A DNA stretch of 64,000 bases. Source: CBDAUN01 sp965200645 (GTDB lineage: Bacteria > Pseudomonadota > Gammaproteobacteria > Arenicellales > JAJDZL01). The stretch is from positions 1,730,441 to 1,794,440 of the forward strand of contig CBDAUN010000003.1 in the NCBI GenBank assembly GCA_965200645.1, given 5' to 3'. The position numbers and the translations under genes are program-made. Positions 14,701-24,172 of the stretch are shown here, one piece after another. The notes under the pieces are model-generated. The model saw only the letters and a program-made list of their open reading frames with translations. It had not been told where the DNA came from and searched no databases. Position 1 is the stretch's first letter, and every line of letters starts with the position of its first letter.

Positions 14701-17700
14701 CAGCTATAATCAGGAAGCTTCAACTCCATATGTCGCGGGGTGTTGTCCTAGCACCTAATCCAGGACAGCTATAATCCGAGGATGCGGTGGACGAGCGAGA
14801 GCAATTGTTGTCCTAGCACCTAATCCAGGACAGCTATAATCGCTTCCACATGACTGCCTAACATATCAGAGGTTGTCCTAGCACCTAATCCAGGACAGCT
14901 ATAATCCTACCTCCTCAAGTTATATGATGGTGAGACGTTGTCCTAGCACCTAATCCAGGACAGCTATAATCTGCCAAGTGAAGCAGGCGTATCAGTCAAC
15001 CGTTGTCCTAGCACCTAATCCAGGACAGCTATAATCAATATTACTCACGCAGGAGACAAATCGGTAGTTGTCCTAGCACCTAATCCAGGACAGCTATAAT
15101 CTATTCCGCCAGCCAGTCAGTCATTAAGTTAGTTGTCCTAGCACCTAATCCAGGACAGCTATAATCCCTGCCTGGCCCAACCAATGTCAGGGTGGCGTTG
15201 TCCTAGCACCTAATCCAGGACAGCTATAATCCGAGGCCATTGCGGCCAAAGCGTTACAGTCGTTGTCCTAGCACCTAATCCAGGACAGCTATAATCTTCA
15301 ACTGTATCAACTGACGCCACCATAACGTTGTCCTAGCACCTAATCCAGGACAGCTATAATCCACCAATCGCATTTCTGGCGGCTGTTTTTTGTTGTCCTA
15401 GCACCTAATCCAGGACAGCTATAATCGTGGGCTTCCACGCAGCTGACAGGGTGGTTGTTGTCCTAGCACCTAATCCAGGACAGCTATAATCTGAGATAGA
15501 GAGGCTGAATAGGCAGACGGCGTTGTCCTAGCACCTAATCCAGGACAGCTATAATCCCTCGAGGGCTGCCTCAGCATGCTGCAGGAGTTGTCCTAGCACC
15601 TAATCAGGACAGCTATAATCTATTGTAATCTGCTTCAAAATCGTTTAAGGGTTGTCCTAGCACCTAATCCAGGACAGCTATAATCGTTAACGCGGCTATT
15701 TTGTATTTACGATTAGTTGTCCTAGCACCTAATCCAGGACAGCTATAATCTTTTCGATTGTGTTTTTCAAAGTGACTGGTGTTGTCCTAGCACCTAATCC
15801 AGGACAGCTATAATCTTCCAGTGAATTCATCCCAGTTGTTATTATGTTGTCCTAGCACCTAATCCAGGACAGCTATAATCACATATCTCGAACCGCCAGC
15901 ATGAGCACTCGTTGTCCTAGCACCTAATCCAGGACAGCTATAATCACCAGTGGTCGCATTGATTGCGATACCTGCGTTGTCCTAGCACCTAATCCAGGAC
16001 AGCTATAATCACGACATGGTTGCAATTCGACGTTGTCCTAGCACCTAATCCAGGACAGTTGTCCTAGCGTTGTCCTAGCACCTAATCCAGGACAGCTATA
16101 ATCCTGATTGCGATACCTTTCGTTGTCCTAGCACCTAATCCAGGACAGCTATAATCACGACTGCAATTCGACAGGACGTTGTCCTAGCACCTAATCCAGG
16201 ACAGCTATAATCTTTTCGAAGTCCTCTACAAACTGACGTCCGTTGTCCTAGCACCTAATCCAGGACAGCTATAATCCTGACGCTGATGGTAATTTTCCTG
16301 TACAGGGTTGTCCTAGCACCTAATCCAGGACAGCTATAATCTACTGGTTATGTGGCTACAGCCACTCCAGAGTTGTCCTAGCACCTAATCCAGGACAGCT
16401 ATAATCCCTGCTTCAGTGTGAAAGTGGGGTCATCCCGTTGTCCTAGCACCTAATCCAGGACAGCTATAATCCTTCGAGGATCTCTTTTTCAATGTCGAAT
16501 CGTTGTCCTAGCACCTAATCCAGGACAGCTATAATCGGCAGGATACCGTTCTAATATTTGTCTTTTGTTGTCCTAGCACCTAATCCAGGACAGCTATAAT
16601 CTGTCAGTAGGTACGTTACTCGTGATGTCTGGTTGTCCTAGCACCTAATCCAGGACAGCTATAATCCATTGATAAGATCCGCATGGCCAGAGTTGAGTTG
16701 TCCTAGCACCTAATCCAGGACAGCTATAATCCATCCTCTCCATGCTCAACCTCACAACAAGGTTGTCCTAGCACCTAATCCAGGACAGCTATAATCGCAA
16801 TCGGGTTAATCACCGGTGGAGTGTTGGTTGTCCTAGCACCTAATCCAGGACAGCTATAATCTTGTATCGGTAGCGACGGTTGAAAGACTTCGTTGTCCTA
16901 GCACCTAATCCAGGACAGCTATAATCTAGCCGTCCCGCAACCGCCGATAGTGTCCCGTTGTCCTAGCACCTAATCCAGGACAGCTATAATCTTTAGTTCA
17001 TAATCCATATGTGGGTATTGTGTTGTCCTAGCACCTAATCCAGGACAGCTATAATCTATTGCGGATGCGTTTGGACAAGCCGCTAAGTTGTCCTAGCACC
17101 TAATCCAGGACAGCTATAATCTTACGGATTTTGAGACGCTAATCGAAGCACGTTGTCCTAGCACCTAATCCAGGACAGCTATAATCGCGACGGTTCGGGA
17201 AGGTCTGGATATTCTGGTTGTCCTAGCACCTAATCCAGGACAGCTATAATCGGTACTGCCCTGCTGTGCCCAGTGAGGCAGGTTGTCCTAGCACCTAATC
17301 CAGGACAGCTATAATCACTGGCAAACATCAACCGCCAGCGTGACCTGTTGTCCTAGCACCTAATCCAGGACAGCTATAATCCGCAATCACTTATGAGGCG
17401 TTTGCGATTGAGTTGTCCTAGCACCTAATCCAGGACAGCTATAATCAAACATTAGTCGCTCTCCTCGATTAGGATCGTTGTCCTAGCACCTAATCCAGGA
17501 CAGCTATAATCTACTCTCTGAGTCAAAAGTCCCATCCGTATGTTGTCCTAGCACCTAATCCAGGACAGCTATAATCTGCGGGACTGTCCTGCTTTATCTC
17601 CCTGCAGTTGTCCTAGCACCTAATCCAGGACAGCTATAATCGTGAAGATATTCGATATGCAATTGACGGCGGTTGTCCTAGCACCTAATCCAGGACAGCT

Positions 17701-19328
17701 ATAATCGTGTATCAATCAACCCAGGACTCTGACTAAGTTGTCCTAGCACCTAATCCAGGACAGCTATAATCGTGGGTCGACGAAATCACGATGAACCGAG
17801 TGTTGTCCTAGCACCTAATCCAGGACAGCTATAATCACGCCTCACCGTTATTACCCGTGACCAATGGTTGTCCTAGCACCTAATCCAGGACAGCTATAAT
17901 CGGTCTTGAATTTAATTGTCGCCAGTCTATAGTTGTCCTAGCACCTAATCCAGGACAGCTATAATCGGTAGCCTTTTTGTTGGGAGCCATCATATGGTTG
18001 TCCTAGCACCTAATCCAGGACAGCTATAATCGAGCCTTTTCAAATCCGCCTACGGATTTGGGTTGTCCTAGCACCTAATCCAGGACAGCTATAATCCACA
18101 GACCACTGTTAGAGATTACAACTTACGTTGTCCTAGCACCTAATCCAGGACAGCTATAATCTATTACGACGACAGCAGCCCAGCGAACAACGTTGTCCTA
18201 GCACCTAATCCAGGACAGCTATAATCTGATGATGGTTTCTTCGGTGACTTGAACATGTTGTCCTAGCACCTAATCCAGGACAGCTATAATCACGTTGAAC
18301 TTGTTGTCCTAGCACCTAATCCAGGACAGCTATAATCAATGACTGGACACCAAGTTGTCCTAGCACCTAATCCAGGACAGCTATAATCACAACCTAAAAT
18401 TGCCTGATATGCTTGCCAGTTGTCCTAGCACCTAATCCAGGACAGCTATAATCAGTGAAAGCCCATTGAAGTACTGCTCGAAGTCGTTGCCGTTGTCCTA
18501 GCACCTAATCCAGGACAGCTATAATCTGCCATGAATTTCCGAAACTTGCTTAGTTGTCCTAGCACCTAATCCAGGACAGCTATAATCTTTCAGACAGTCG
18601 TAAAAGTTGGTTGTCCTAGCACCTAATCCAGGACAGCTATAATTGCTCCAAGGTTGTCCTAGCACCTAATCCAGGACAGCTATAATCTTTCGCCGCGACA
18701 TTAGACGAACCTCGAGCACGTTGTCCTAGCACCTAATCCAGGACAGCTATAATCTTAATGAGAATACAAAGTTCGGTCAAGTAGGTTGTCCTAGCACCTA
18801 ATCCAGGACAGCTATAATCATCGTTCGCCTGACCATTGGACGTTGCACCTGTTGTCCTAGCACCTAATCCAGGACAGCTATAATCTTAATTCGAATCTGA
18901 AAAGGCAGAGTAGTTGTCCTAGCACCTAATCCAGGACAGCTATAATCACCGTTACACTCGCAATTAACGCAGACGCCGTTGTCCTAGCACCTAATCCAGG
19001 ACAGCTATAATCTGTCCTAGCACCTAATCCGGTTAATCTTTGACTGTTTCAACGTAGTTGTCCTAGCACCTAATCCAGGACAGCTATAATCCAATGGCGT
19101 ACTGTATGCCAGTCCTTTCATGTTGTCCTAGCACCTAATCCAGGACAGCTATAATCACTGTCGATATGTCGATACTGTCGATATAGTTGTCCTAGCACCT
19201 AATCCAGGACAGCTATAATCTCGATAAAGAGGATTTGCCGGAGTTGTCCTAGCACCTAATCCAGGTGAACATTATACACGTCAGTCAATAACAGTTGTCC
19301 TAGCACCTAATCCAGGACAGCTATAATC
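8743..19328 (+). CRISPR. Type II-C CRISPR array, about 170 repeat units
   Basis: The 35-nt direct repeat begins GTTGTCCTAGCACC and ends CAGCTATAATC, with an internal GTCCT/AGGAC inverted repeat. Spacers are almost always 30 nt (65-nt period, e.g. repeats at 10107, 10172, 10237, 10302). I count about 170 units by eye, roughly ten of them clearly truncated. Repeats are nearly invariant from 10.1 to 18.2 kb. The flanks, 8743-10043 above all and 18.3-19.3 kb less so, contain shortened repeats, very short spacers (2-6 nt) and partial copies. Three adjacent spacer pairs are exact duplicates. The neighbouring tracrRNA anti-repeat is complementary to the first 20 bases of the repeat as written here. 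This fixes the crRNA strand as plus, opposite to the cas genes. Confidence 0.97.
10135..10140 (+). promoter_or_regulatory. Repeat-borne -10 element (representative; present in every intact repeat)
   Basis: Repeat bases 29-34 are TATAAT, a perfect sigma-70 -10 hexamer. This entry marks the copy in the repeat at 10107. Initiation about 6-7 bases downstream would fall inside the spacer and leave about 24 nt of guide followed by the next repeat. This is the arrangement established for the type II-C system of Neisseria meningitidis, whose repeats end in an extended -10 (TACAAT). No good -35 at 17 nt is visible: TTGTCC at repeat bases 2-7 is 21 nt away. Transcription from each repeat is therefore inferred, not shown. 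Confidence 0.6.
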
Positions 19329-19356
19329 CATTATGTGGTAAGTAGTTGGAAAGAAA

Positions 19357-19388
19357 GAGTTTTCCCCGCAACTAGCGGGGAAAAACTC
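19357..19388 (-). terminator. Hairpin between cas2 and the CRISPR array
   Basis: GAGTTTTCCCCGC, loop AACTA, GCGGGGAAAAACTC: a near-perfect 13-bp stem overlapping the cas2 stop codon. On the minus strand it is followed by a pyrimidine-rich CTTTCTTTCC tract. It is therefore best read as the terminator of the cas operon, placed where cas transcripts would otherwise run antisense into the array. On the plus strand no U-tract follows. Confidence 0.6.
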
Positions 19389-19728
19389 AAAATAAATGGA
19401 GTTGTGAAGGGGTATCTGGTCTAATTTCTTCAATTCTTGAATGGAATCTTTTGATATTCGAGTATTGTTTATCAGTAATTGTCAGTAAGTCCACTTTTCC
19501 GCCACTAGGCAACTTTTCTTGAACTTTTCCACCTACAGATTCTGAAGTTTCATTTGAACGACAGTATTTTGTGTATACCGAAAATTGGGACATCTCAAAT
19601 CCCAAATCCAGTAAGTGATTACGAAACTTTGTCGCAGCTTTCCGTTCCCTCTTCGTGCCTACTGGCAAATCAAACATTACAAATAGCCACATTATGCGAT
19701 AAGGGCTTAGATGTAGACGCTGCATCAA
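19387..19728 (-). CDS. cas2: CRISPR-associated endonuclease Cas2 (type II)
   Basis: 113 aa. The ferredoxin-like Cas2 start is seen in YRIMWLFVMFDLPVGTKRER, where the first-strand Asp of FDLP is the conserved metal-site residue. SQFSVYTKYC follows as the expected second strand. Cas2 forms the structural core of the Cas1-Cas2 spacer integrase. The gene overlaps cas1 by 4 bases (ATGA-type), so the two should be made together. It is the last gene of the cas9-cas1-cas2 operon and ends 58 bases from the final CRISPR repeat. There is no sign of damage, and no cas4 or csn2 follows, which is what defines subtype II-C. Confidence 0.95.
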   Translation of the reverse strand: MMQRLHLSPYRIMWLFVMFDLPVGTKRERKAATKFRNHLLDLGFEMSQFSVYTKYCRSNETSESVGGKVQEKLPSGGKVDLLTITDKQYSNIKRFHSRIEEIRPDTPSQLHLF

Positions 19729-20648
19729 AGTGCTTGAACTTCTAAATAGCTTGGTAATGATGGCAAAAGTAAATTTTTATTATTACCTTCGCAGTAACTC
19801 GCGAACGATTTACATACTCTGACGGCGGCTAGCGACATAGGGGTGTATTCCACACAGTCTTTACTAGTAACCAGGGGGATGTTTAGATTGAGGATTGAAG
19901 CTAATTTTTGCTTTAGAGTAGTTCCGAGTTTTTCCGAAAATTGATTTGAGTGTTGCCAAACAACATAGTCCACAATTGGCCGAAAAGGTTCAATAAGATC
20001 ATCGGCTAGATTGAATGGATTTTGTGGGTTTTTGTGATGAATGCTGAATGTAGGATGCAGGCCTGCTGCACATATGCCCCGTACTATAGTGGCTCGAACT
20101 ACTGTATATGCATAATTGATTGAAGAGTTAATCCCCTCTGCTGAACGATCTCTTCGAAATTTCGCCCCGAAAAGACGTCTCCAATAGAGTCGTGCTGCTT
20201 GGGCCTCGCAATTATCCTTATCACCTGATCGAACTCTTTTGATCAAATTCTTGATTTGTTCGCTTTCTGAACCGACTTGCTCCAGTACTTGTGATTGATT
20301 TAGTAATTTTGCCTTAACGACTTGTTTCCACGCTTGCTTTCGTCGAGGTTCCGAAAGTGAAGACTGTGCTCTCATAATTTGGAACTGGCGTCCAAAGCCA
20401 TCAATTGGAAATATAAGGCAACTTGGAGCATAGTTAGCCCCACAAATTACTATTGGAATATTACGACCGCACAGATGGTCAATTAATACAGTTGAGATGT
20501 TGCATCCGAGTGTCGATACCATCACACAAGCGATGTCGTCTAGTGGAATTGATGCAATTTCCTTTCTTTCTTTGGAAACCTTCAAGAACCCTCGGCTCTT
20601 TTTGAGTGAGTGTCCGGGGTTAACTATCTCAACAATCTGGCCAACCAT
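19725..20648 (-). CDS. cas1: CRISPR-associated endonuclease Cas1 (type II)
   Basis: 307 aa, the length expected for type II Cas1. The N-terminal beta domain covers residues 1-90. The C-terminal helical domain has the metal-binding triad: E148 in DNCEAQAARLYW, H205 in FSIHHKNPQN, and E220 in ADDLIEPFRP. These are the residues that integrate prespacers into the array. The gene starts 9 bases after cas9 ends and overlaps cas2. The sequence is intact, so adaptation could still be active, which fits an array of this size. Confidence 0.96.
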   Translation of the reverse strand: MVGQIVEIVNPGHSLKKSRGFLKVSKERKEIASIPLDDIACVMVSTLGCNISTVLIDHLCGRNIPIVICGANYAPSCLIFPIDGFGRQFQIMRAQSSLSEPRRKQAWKQVVKAKLLNQSQVLEQVGSESEQIKNLIKRVRSGDKDNCEAQAARLYWRRLFGAKFRRDRSAEGINSSINYAYTVVRATIVRGICAAGLHPTFSIHHKNPQNPFNLADDLIEPFRPIVDYVVWQHSNQFSEKLGTTLKQKLASILNLNIPLVTSKDCVEYTPMSLAAVRVCKSFASYCEGNNKNLLLPSLPSYLEVQAL

Positions 20649-20657
20649 GTCTTTGAA

Positions 20658-23600
20658 TTAATTTATAAGACTGTCAAGACTCACCAATCCAGTCGGACTT
20701 ACATGAATTTTTATCGAATTTACTGATTTAAGACCATTGACTCTAGGGTTGTAATACTTAAATGTGTCTTCTTTGTTTCTATTTCGTTGGTCGACATTAG
20801 CTTCGTAATGTGGAGCAAGTGAAATAAATGAGCGTGATAACTTCTGCACTCGCATTATTTGTCTAGTTTCTCCTCGATCAACCGCAACGCAGTCATTCAC
20901 TTGAAGCCGCATTACCAACCGAGCTGAGGGATGAGGACGAAAAGTTGATCCTGGCTTAAATTCAGCGTTATTTGCATCAAAACGGCTTATGGTAATACCT
21001 TGCCACTTTCCTTGATGCTCAAAAATTTCCATCCCCCAATTAGAATCCCCCTTGTAAGTCTTATAAATTTTGCCGTTACAATTTTGTATTGGTATCACAC
21101 TCATTAACTCCAAGCAACGTAACGTGCGAATTCCTTTGCTCTTAGCTAATTCTTTAAGTCCATTTTCGCCATCAGTTTCGAATGCTTGAAGAAACTCTTC
21201 CCGTAATGTTTTGTCTCGAATTCCTTCAAGGTGTTTTTTCGTTTTAAATTTTTCTATAGGCCATCGACTTACAACATCACTTGGTCCATCGGCAAGATCG
21301 TCCGAAACTAAGCCATATGCTGTCTCATTGTGTAGTTGTCCGTCTGTTGCTCCTTTTCGAATAGATTTTGAGCGAGATTTGTGAGACACAACAATCTGAC
21401 TTACAGTTGTAGTCACTTCATCTCTAAAACCATGCCATGGATCAATTGGGCTAGATTTATTTGTAGACTTTTTAAATAGACGTGCCAGATCTAATTCCTG
21501 TTCTGCACGATTCGCCTCCGTTGCAACTCTTTGTAACATTGAACGGGTTGTCATACCGATTACAATCGCATCAACAGCATGATGTCGATGGTCGTCACGG
21601 TTCTTTCGTTTGGTTTCTTCATTTGAAACGGGGTTACTACCATCAATTGAATTCAACACTGAATTTAATCCCCAGTGATGTCTCAAAAGAGCAGTTAGCC
21701 TTCCGGTTACCACATCAATCTTTTGAAATGGACATATGTTTTCCAAATACTCTTTCGCTAGTCGGCCTATATAACGCGTGTCATTAAGGTGGCGTTCAGA
21801 AAAATCATTTTCACTTTTTAGCCAAATTTCTGAAGCGTTTTCCTGAAACCTCCATTGTTTTGAGTAAGTTAATTTTTCAACATTTTCCAGAATATTTTTC
21901 CAAACATAGTGCTTTGGACTGTCACCGAATGCTTCAAAAGGTGTCCGATTTCCTTTATCTCTATTGGCCTCACGGGTGCAAAGAACCTTATTTGCCCGAC
22001 TATCATCGAGAGACTTAGAAAATGGAATCAAATGTTCTATTTCGACAGCACCGCTAAATAACTCACTCAGACCAATATTTTTGCTGGTAAATGGACAAAT
22101 TTTATTTTGCTCTTGCCAAAGACTCACAAGCAATCGATTATTTCTATTCCGCTTTTGACCCTCTTCGAACAAAATATTATCGATTGCTACGTTGTCTTGT
22201 TGGCGTTGTCTTTGCTCGCGCTCAATTTCCGATCTACCTTCTTTACCAACAGGTAGATTACGTCCCAATTCCACTGCAATAGATGTAGGCATTCCAAATC
22301 TGTCAATCAATTCATTAACTACCAGACGAATCTGATTCATTGCAATATGCACAGTTGGATTAGAGACTCTTCCGATTCGTGTTTGCTCATCTTCCTCATT
22401 CCCCCTGCCCGGAATGATGTGTCCTTCGACTGCTTTACCATAATATGGAAGTTTGGGAAGTAGTTCGCCCTCTCTGAATCTTTGCAAAGGACTATTAAAC
22501 CCTTCAATTTCTTGTGTTGCTTGTTCGACAGCATCCGATTGAAGTAGCATGGATTCTTCCATTTTCTTTGTCAGGATTTTGGCTGCCTTTAAAGAAATGT
22601 TTGCTGTTCCGTCAACTAAGCGTGCTTCCATACAGTTTTTTGCTCTAAATTCACTTAAATCAAAATCTTCAACTAACTGGCTCAGTACTTGGTTGTCTTC
22701 CAGTGTTTCATCAAGAATGATTGAAATAAACTCATCCTGCTTTTCGAGTGGCCATTTGTGCCAATCCTCCCCGACATAATCTTCATGTTGCATGACGTTG
22801 GATGTTTGGTTTCCATCTAAATCTTTTCGCTTTGCAGTTTCAAAATTAATTGTTATCGCTGTACTATCCGAAACAAGCTCTAAACCCTTCAGAATTTTCT
22901 TTATCTGTGTGAATGACAATTTTGCATTGCGGTCATTCGGCTTTTCTTTTCGTGATGGTTTCTCTAGCTTCTCAACAATAGCATTCCGAACTGACCAGTA
23001 ATCCCTCACACGATACTTAGAGTTCACGTATTGCCACCACTCCAAACTATTAACTTCTTGTAGTATTCGATATCGTTGAAAACTAGGCATCGCTCGATAT
23101 GCTCGCTTTTCCTCAGGCATATACGAACACTGTCCAATCGGTTGAGGCTTTAAGGGGCGCTGAAAAAATATTATTTCTTTAAAAAGTTCGCGTAATTCTT
23201 CGTTGAGTACTGATTGATGAAATCTTGACTGGCTCTTCCACATCTTGTGAAATTCATCTTCGAGGATTTCTCGAGTGGGATATACCTCATAAAGACCACT
23301 TTCACTATTTGGTCTTGCACGAGTTGGCTTGCCTTGTTTATGAAGTTCATATAAAAATGAACCAAAGGTAAGACTTTCCTCCTGATTTAATTTGTCTAGA
23401 GCAAGTTTGAGATTGTCAGATTCTCTCTTATTCGCATCTCGTCTTTCCTCGCGAGATAGTTCGCTGTACTCTTCCTTTGATAACGCCGGACCAATCAACT
23501 CCATTTGTTCCAGTAATTTTCTCTTGGAATTTGCCACCATCCCACTTGTAGTCTCTTCGCTTCTATCTTTACGACTGCTTTTAAAGCCTCGTCTTTGATT

Positions 23601-23972
23601 GAGGTGAAACAATGCACGACCGAATTCATGTAAAGGTATTTCTTTATCTTGAACAGCTTTCGCACGCAACTCCAAAGGGTTCAAATTCTGAAGTTGAAGT
23701 TGAACTTCTCGATCTTCTGGAAAAAGTCCATGTTTGATCAATTGGTTGAGCAGTTTGCTACGTCTTTGGATATAGCGATCGCGCCTTCTTCTCGCAGACC
23801 GTGCTTCACGACGGGTGGCTTGTAACGTAGATTTAGATTTAGGTTCACGACCGTCTGCAAAAATTCTTACGCCTGCCGCGGAGATTTTAAATGGGCTACC
23901 GTCGTCGTCCAGCTCAAGAACGCTCCATCCTAACGAATTTGTGCCTACATCTAGGCCAAGTCTATAAACCAT
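20658..23972 (-). CDS. cas9: CRISPR-associated endonuclease Cas9, subtype II-C
   Basis: 1,104 aa from the ATG at 23972. The frame extends 9 codons upstream to a TTG, but the RuvC-I motif begins right after this ATG. Nuclease residues are complete: RuvC-I D8 (LGLDVGTNSLGW), the Arg-rich bridge helix at about 53-72, RuvC-II E568 (AVELGRN), HNH H647 and N661 (EIEHLIPFSKSLDD, RANK), and RuvC-III H798/D801 (HHAVDA). The size resembles N. meningitidis Cas9 (1,082 aa) and is well below the 1,368 aa of the II-A protein from S. pyogenes, supporting II-C. The last 250 residues or so should hold the PAM-reading domain; I cannot predict the PAM. It is the first gene of the cas operon, and the tracrRNA is divergent just upstream. 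Confidence 0.97.
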   Translation of the reverse strand: MVYRLGLDVGTNSLGWSVLELDDDGSPFKISAAGVRIFADGREPKSKSTLQATRREARSARRRRDRYIQRRSKLLNQLIKHGLFPEDREVQLQLQNLNPLELRAKAVQDKEIPLHEFGRALFHLNQRRGFKSSRKDRSEETTSGMVANSKRKLLEQMELIGPALSKEEYSELSREERRDANKRESDNLKLALDKLNQEESLTFGSFLYELHKQGKPTRARPNSESGLYEVYPTREILEDEFHKMWKSQSRFHQSVLNEELRELFKEIIFFQRPLKPQPIGQCSYMPEEKRAYRAMPSFQRYRILQEVNSLEWWQYVNSKYRVRDYWSVRNAIVEKLEKPSRKEKPNDRNAKLSFTQIKKILKGLELVSDSTAITINFETAKRKDLDGNQTSNVMQHEDYVGEDWHKWPLEKQDEFISIILDETLEDNQVLSQLVEDFDLSEFRAKNCMEARLVDGTANISLKAAKILTKKMEESMLLQSDAVEQATQEIEGFNSPLQRFREGELLPKLPYYGKAVEGHIIPGRGNEEDEQTRIGRVSNPTVHIAMNQIRLVVNELIDRFGMPTSIAVELGRNLPVGKEGRSEIEREQRQRQQDNVAIDNILFEEGQKRNRNNRLLVSLWQEQNKICPFTSKNIGLSELFSGAVEIEHLIPFSKSLDDSRANKVLCTREANRDKGNRTPFEAFGDSPKHYVWKNILENVEKLTYSKQWRFQENASEIWLKSENDFSERHLNDTRYIGRLAKEYLENICPFQKIDVVTGRLTALLRHHWGLNSVLNSIDGSNPVSNEETKRKNRDDHRHHAVDAIVIGMTTRSMLQRVATEANRAEQELDLARLFKKSTNKSSPIDPWHGFRDEVTTTVSQIVVSHKSRSKSIRKGATDGQLHNETAYGLVSDDLADGPSDVVSRWPIEKFKTKKHLEGIRDKTLREEFLQAFETDGENGLKELAKSKGIRTLRCLELMSVIPIQNCNGKIYKTYKGDSNWGMEIFEHQGKWQGITISRFDANNAEFKPGSTFRPHPSARLVMRLQVNDCVAVDRGETRQIMRVQKLSRSFISLAPHYEANVDQRNRNKEDTFKYYNPRVNGLKSVNSIKIHVSPTGLVSLDSLIN

Positions 23973-24013
23973 ATGACACCAAATAAAAAAGTTGTTCAAG
24001 CATGTATTTGAAT

Positions 24014-24042
24014 TTGAAAATTGACATATTTTCTAGTATAAC
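24014..24042 (+). promoter_or_regulatory. tracrRNA promoter
   Basis: TTGAAA (24014-24019) and TATAAC (24037-24042) are separated by 17 bases. The expected start, about 24049, coincides with the first base of the anti-repeat. The promoter lies in the cas9-tracrRNA intergenic gap, so divergent control of the two is possible. Confidence 0.7.
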
Positions 24043-24048
24043 AGCGTG

Positions 24049-24120
24049 CGGATTAGGTGTTACGATTAACAAGTGAATTTATTCGCAACATTGGAAAGGC
24101 GACCTACGGGTCGCCTTTTT
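24049..24120 (+). ncRNA. tracrRNA (about 72 nt), divergent from cas9
   Basis: GGATTAGGTG (24050-24059) is an exact complement of repeat bases 11-20. The following TTACGATTAAC continues pairing to repeat bases 1-10 with two G-U wobbles, one mismatch and one bulged U, the interrupted duplex typical of type II crRNA:tracrRNA. Next come a small hairpin (GTGAA-TTTA-TTCGC, 24073-24086), a short AACATTGGAAA linker, and a perfect 7-bp GGCGACC/GGTCGCC terminator with a T5 tail. The promoter and terminator fix both ends to within a few bases. It is very short for a tracrRNA. The size rests on the predicted start, so a longer form starting upstream is possible. Confidence 0.9.
24095..24120 (+). terminator. 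Rho-independent terminator of tracrRNA
   Basis: AAAGGCGACC-TACG-GGTCGCCTTTTT: a 7-bp GC-rich stem with a UNCG-type tetraloop (TACG) and five T. It forms the last stem-loop of the tracrRNA and also separates it from the convergent kinase gene. Confidence 0.92.
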
Positions 24121-24172
24121 CATTCGTAGTTAGATTCAATTACCTTGGTCAAATCAACCAATACCTAAGCGC

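Noticed and set aside
8743..19328. Tandem array read as a repeat-protein gene or satellite
   Set aside because: The period of 65 is not a multiple of 3, all frames are closed, spacers are unique, and cas genes with a matching tracrRNA adjoin it.
8743..19328. Self-targeting spacers or a predicted PAM
   Set aside because: I did not recognise any spacer in the rest of the window by eye, and this cannot be judged without an alignment search of all spacers.
23973..23999. Longer Cas9 start at TTG 23999
   Set aside because: The ATG at 23972 sits immediately before the conserved RuvC-I motif, the usual Cas9 N-terminus. The extra nine residues have no match to the family.
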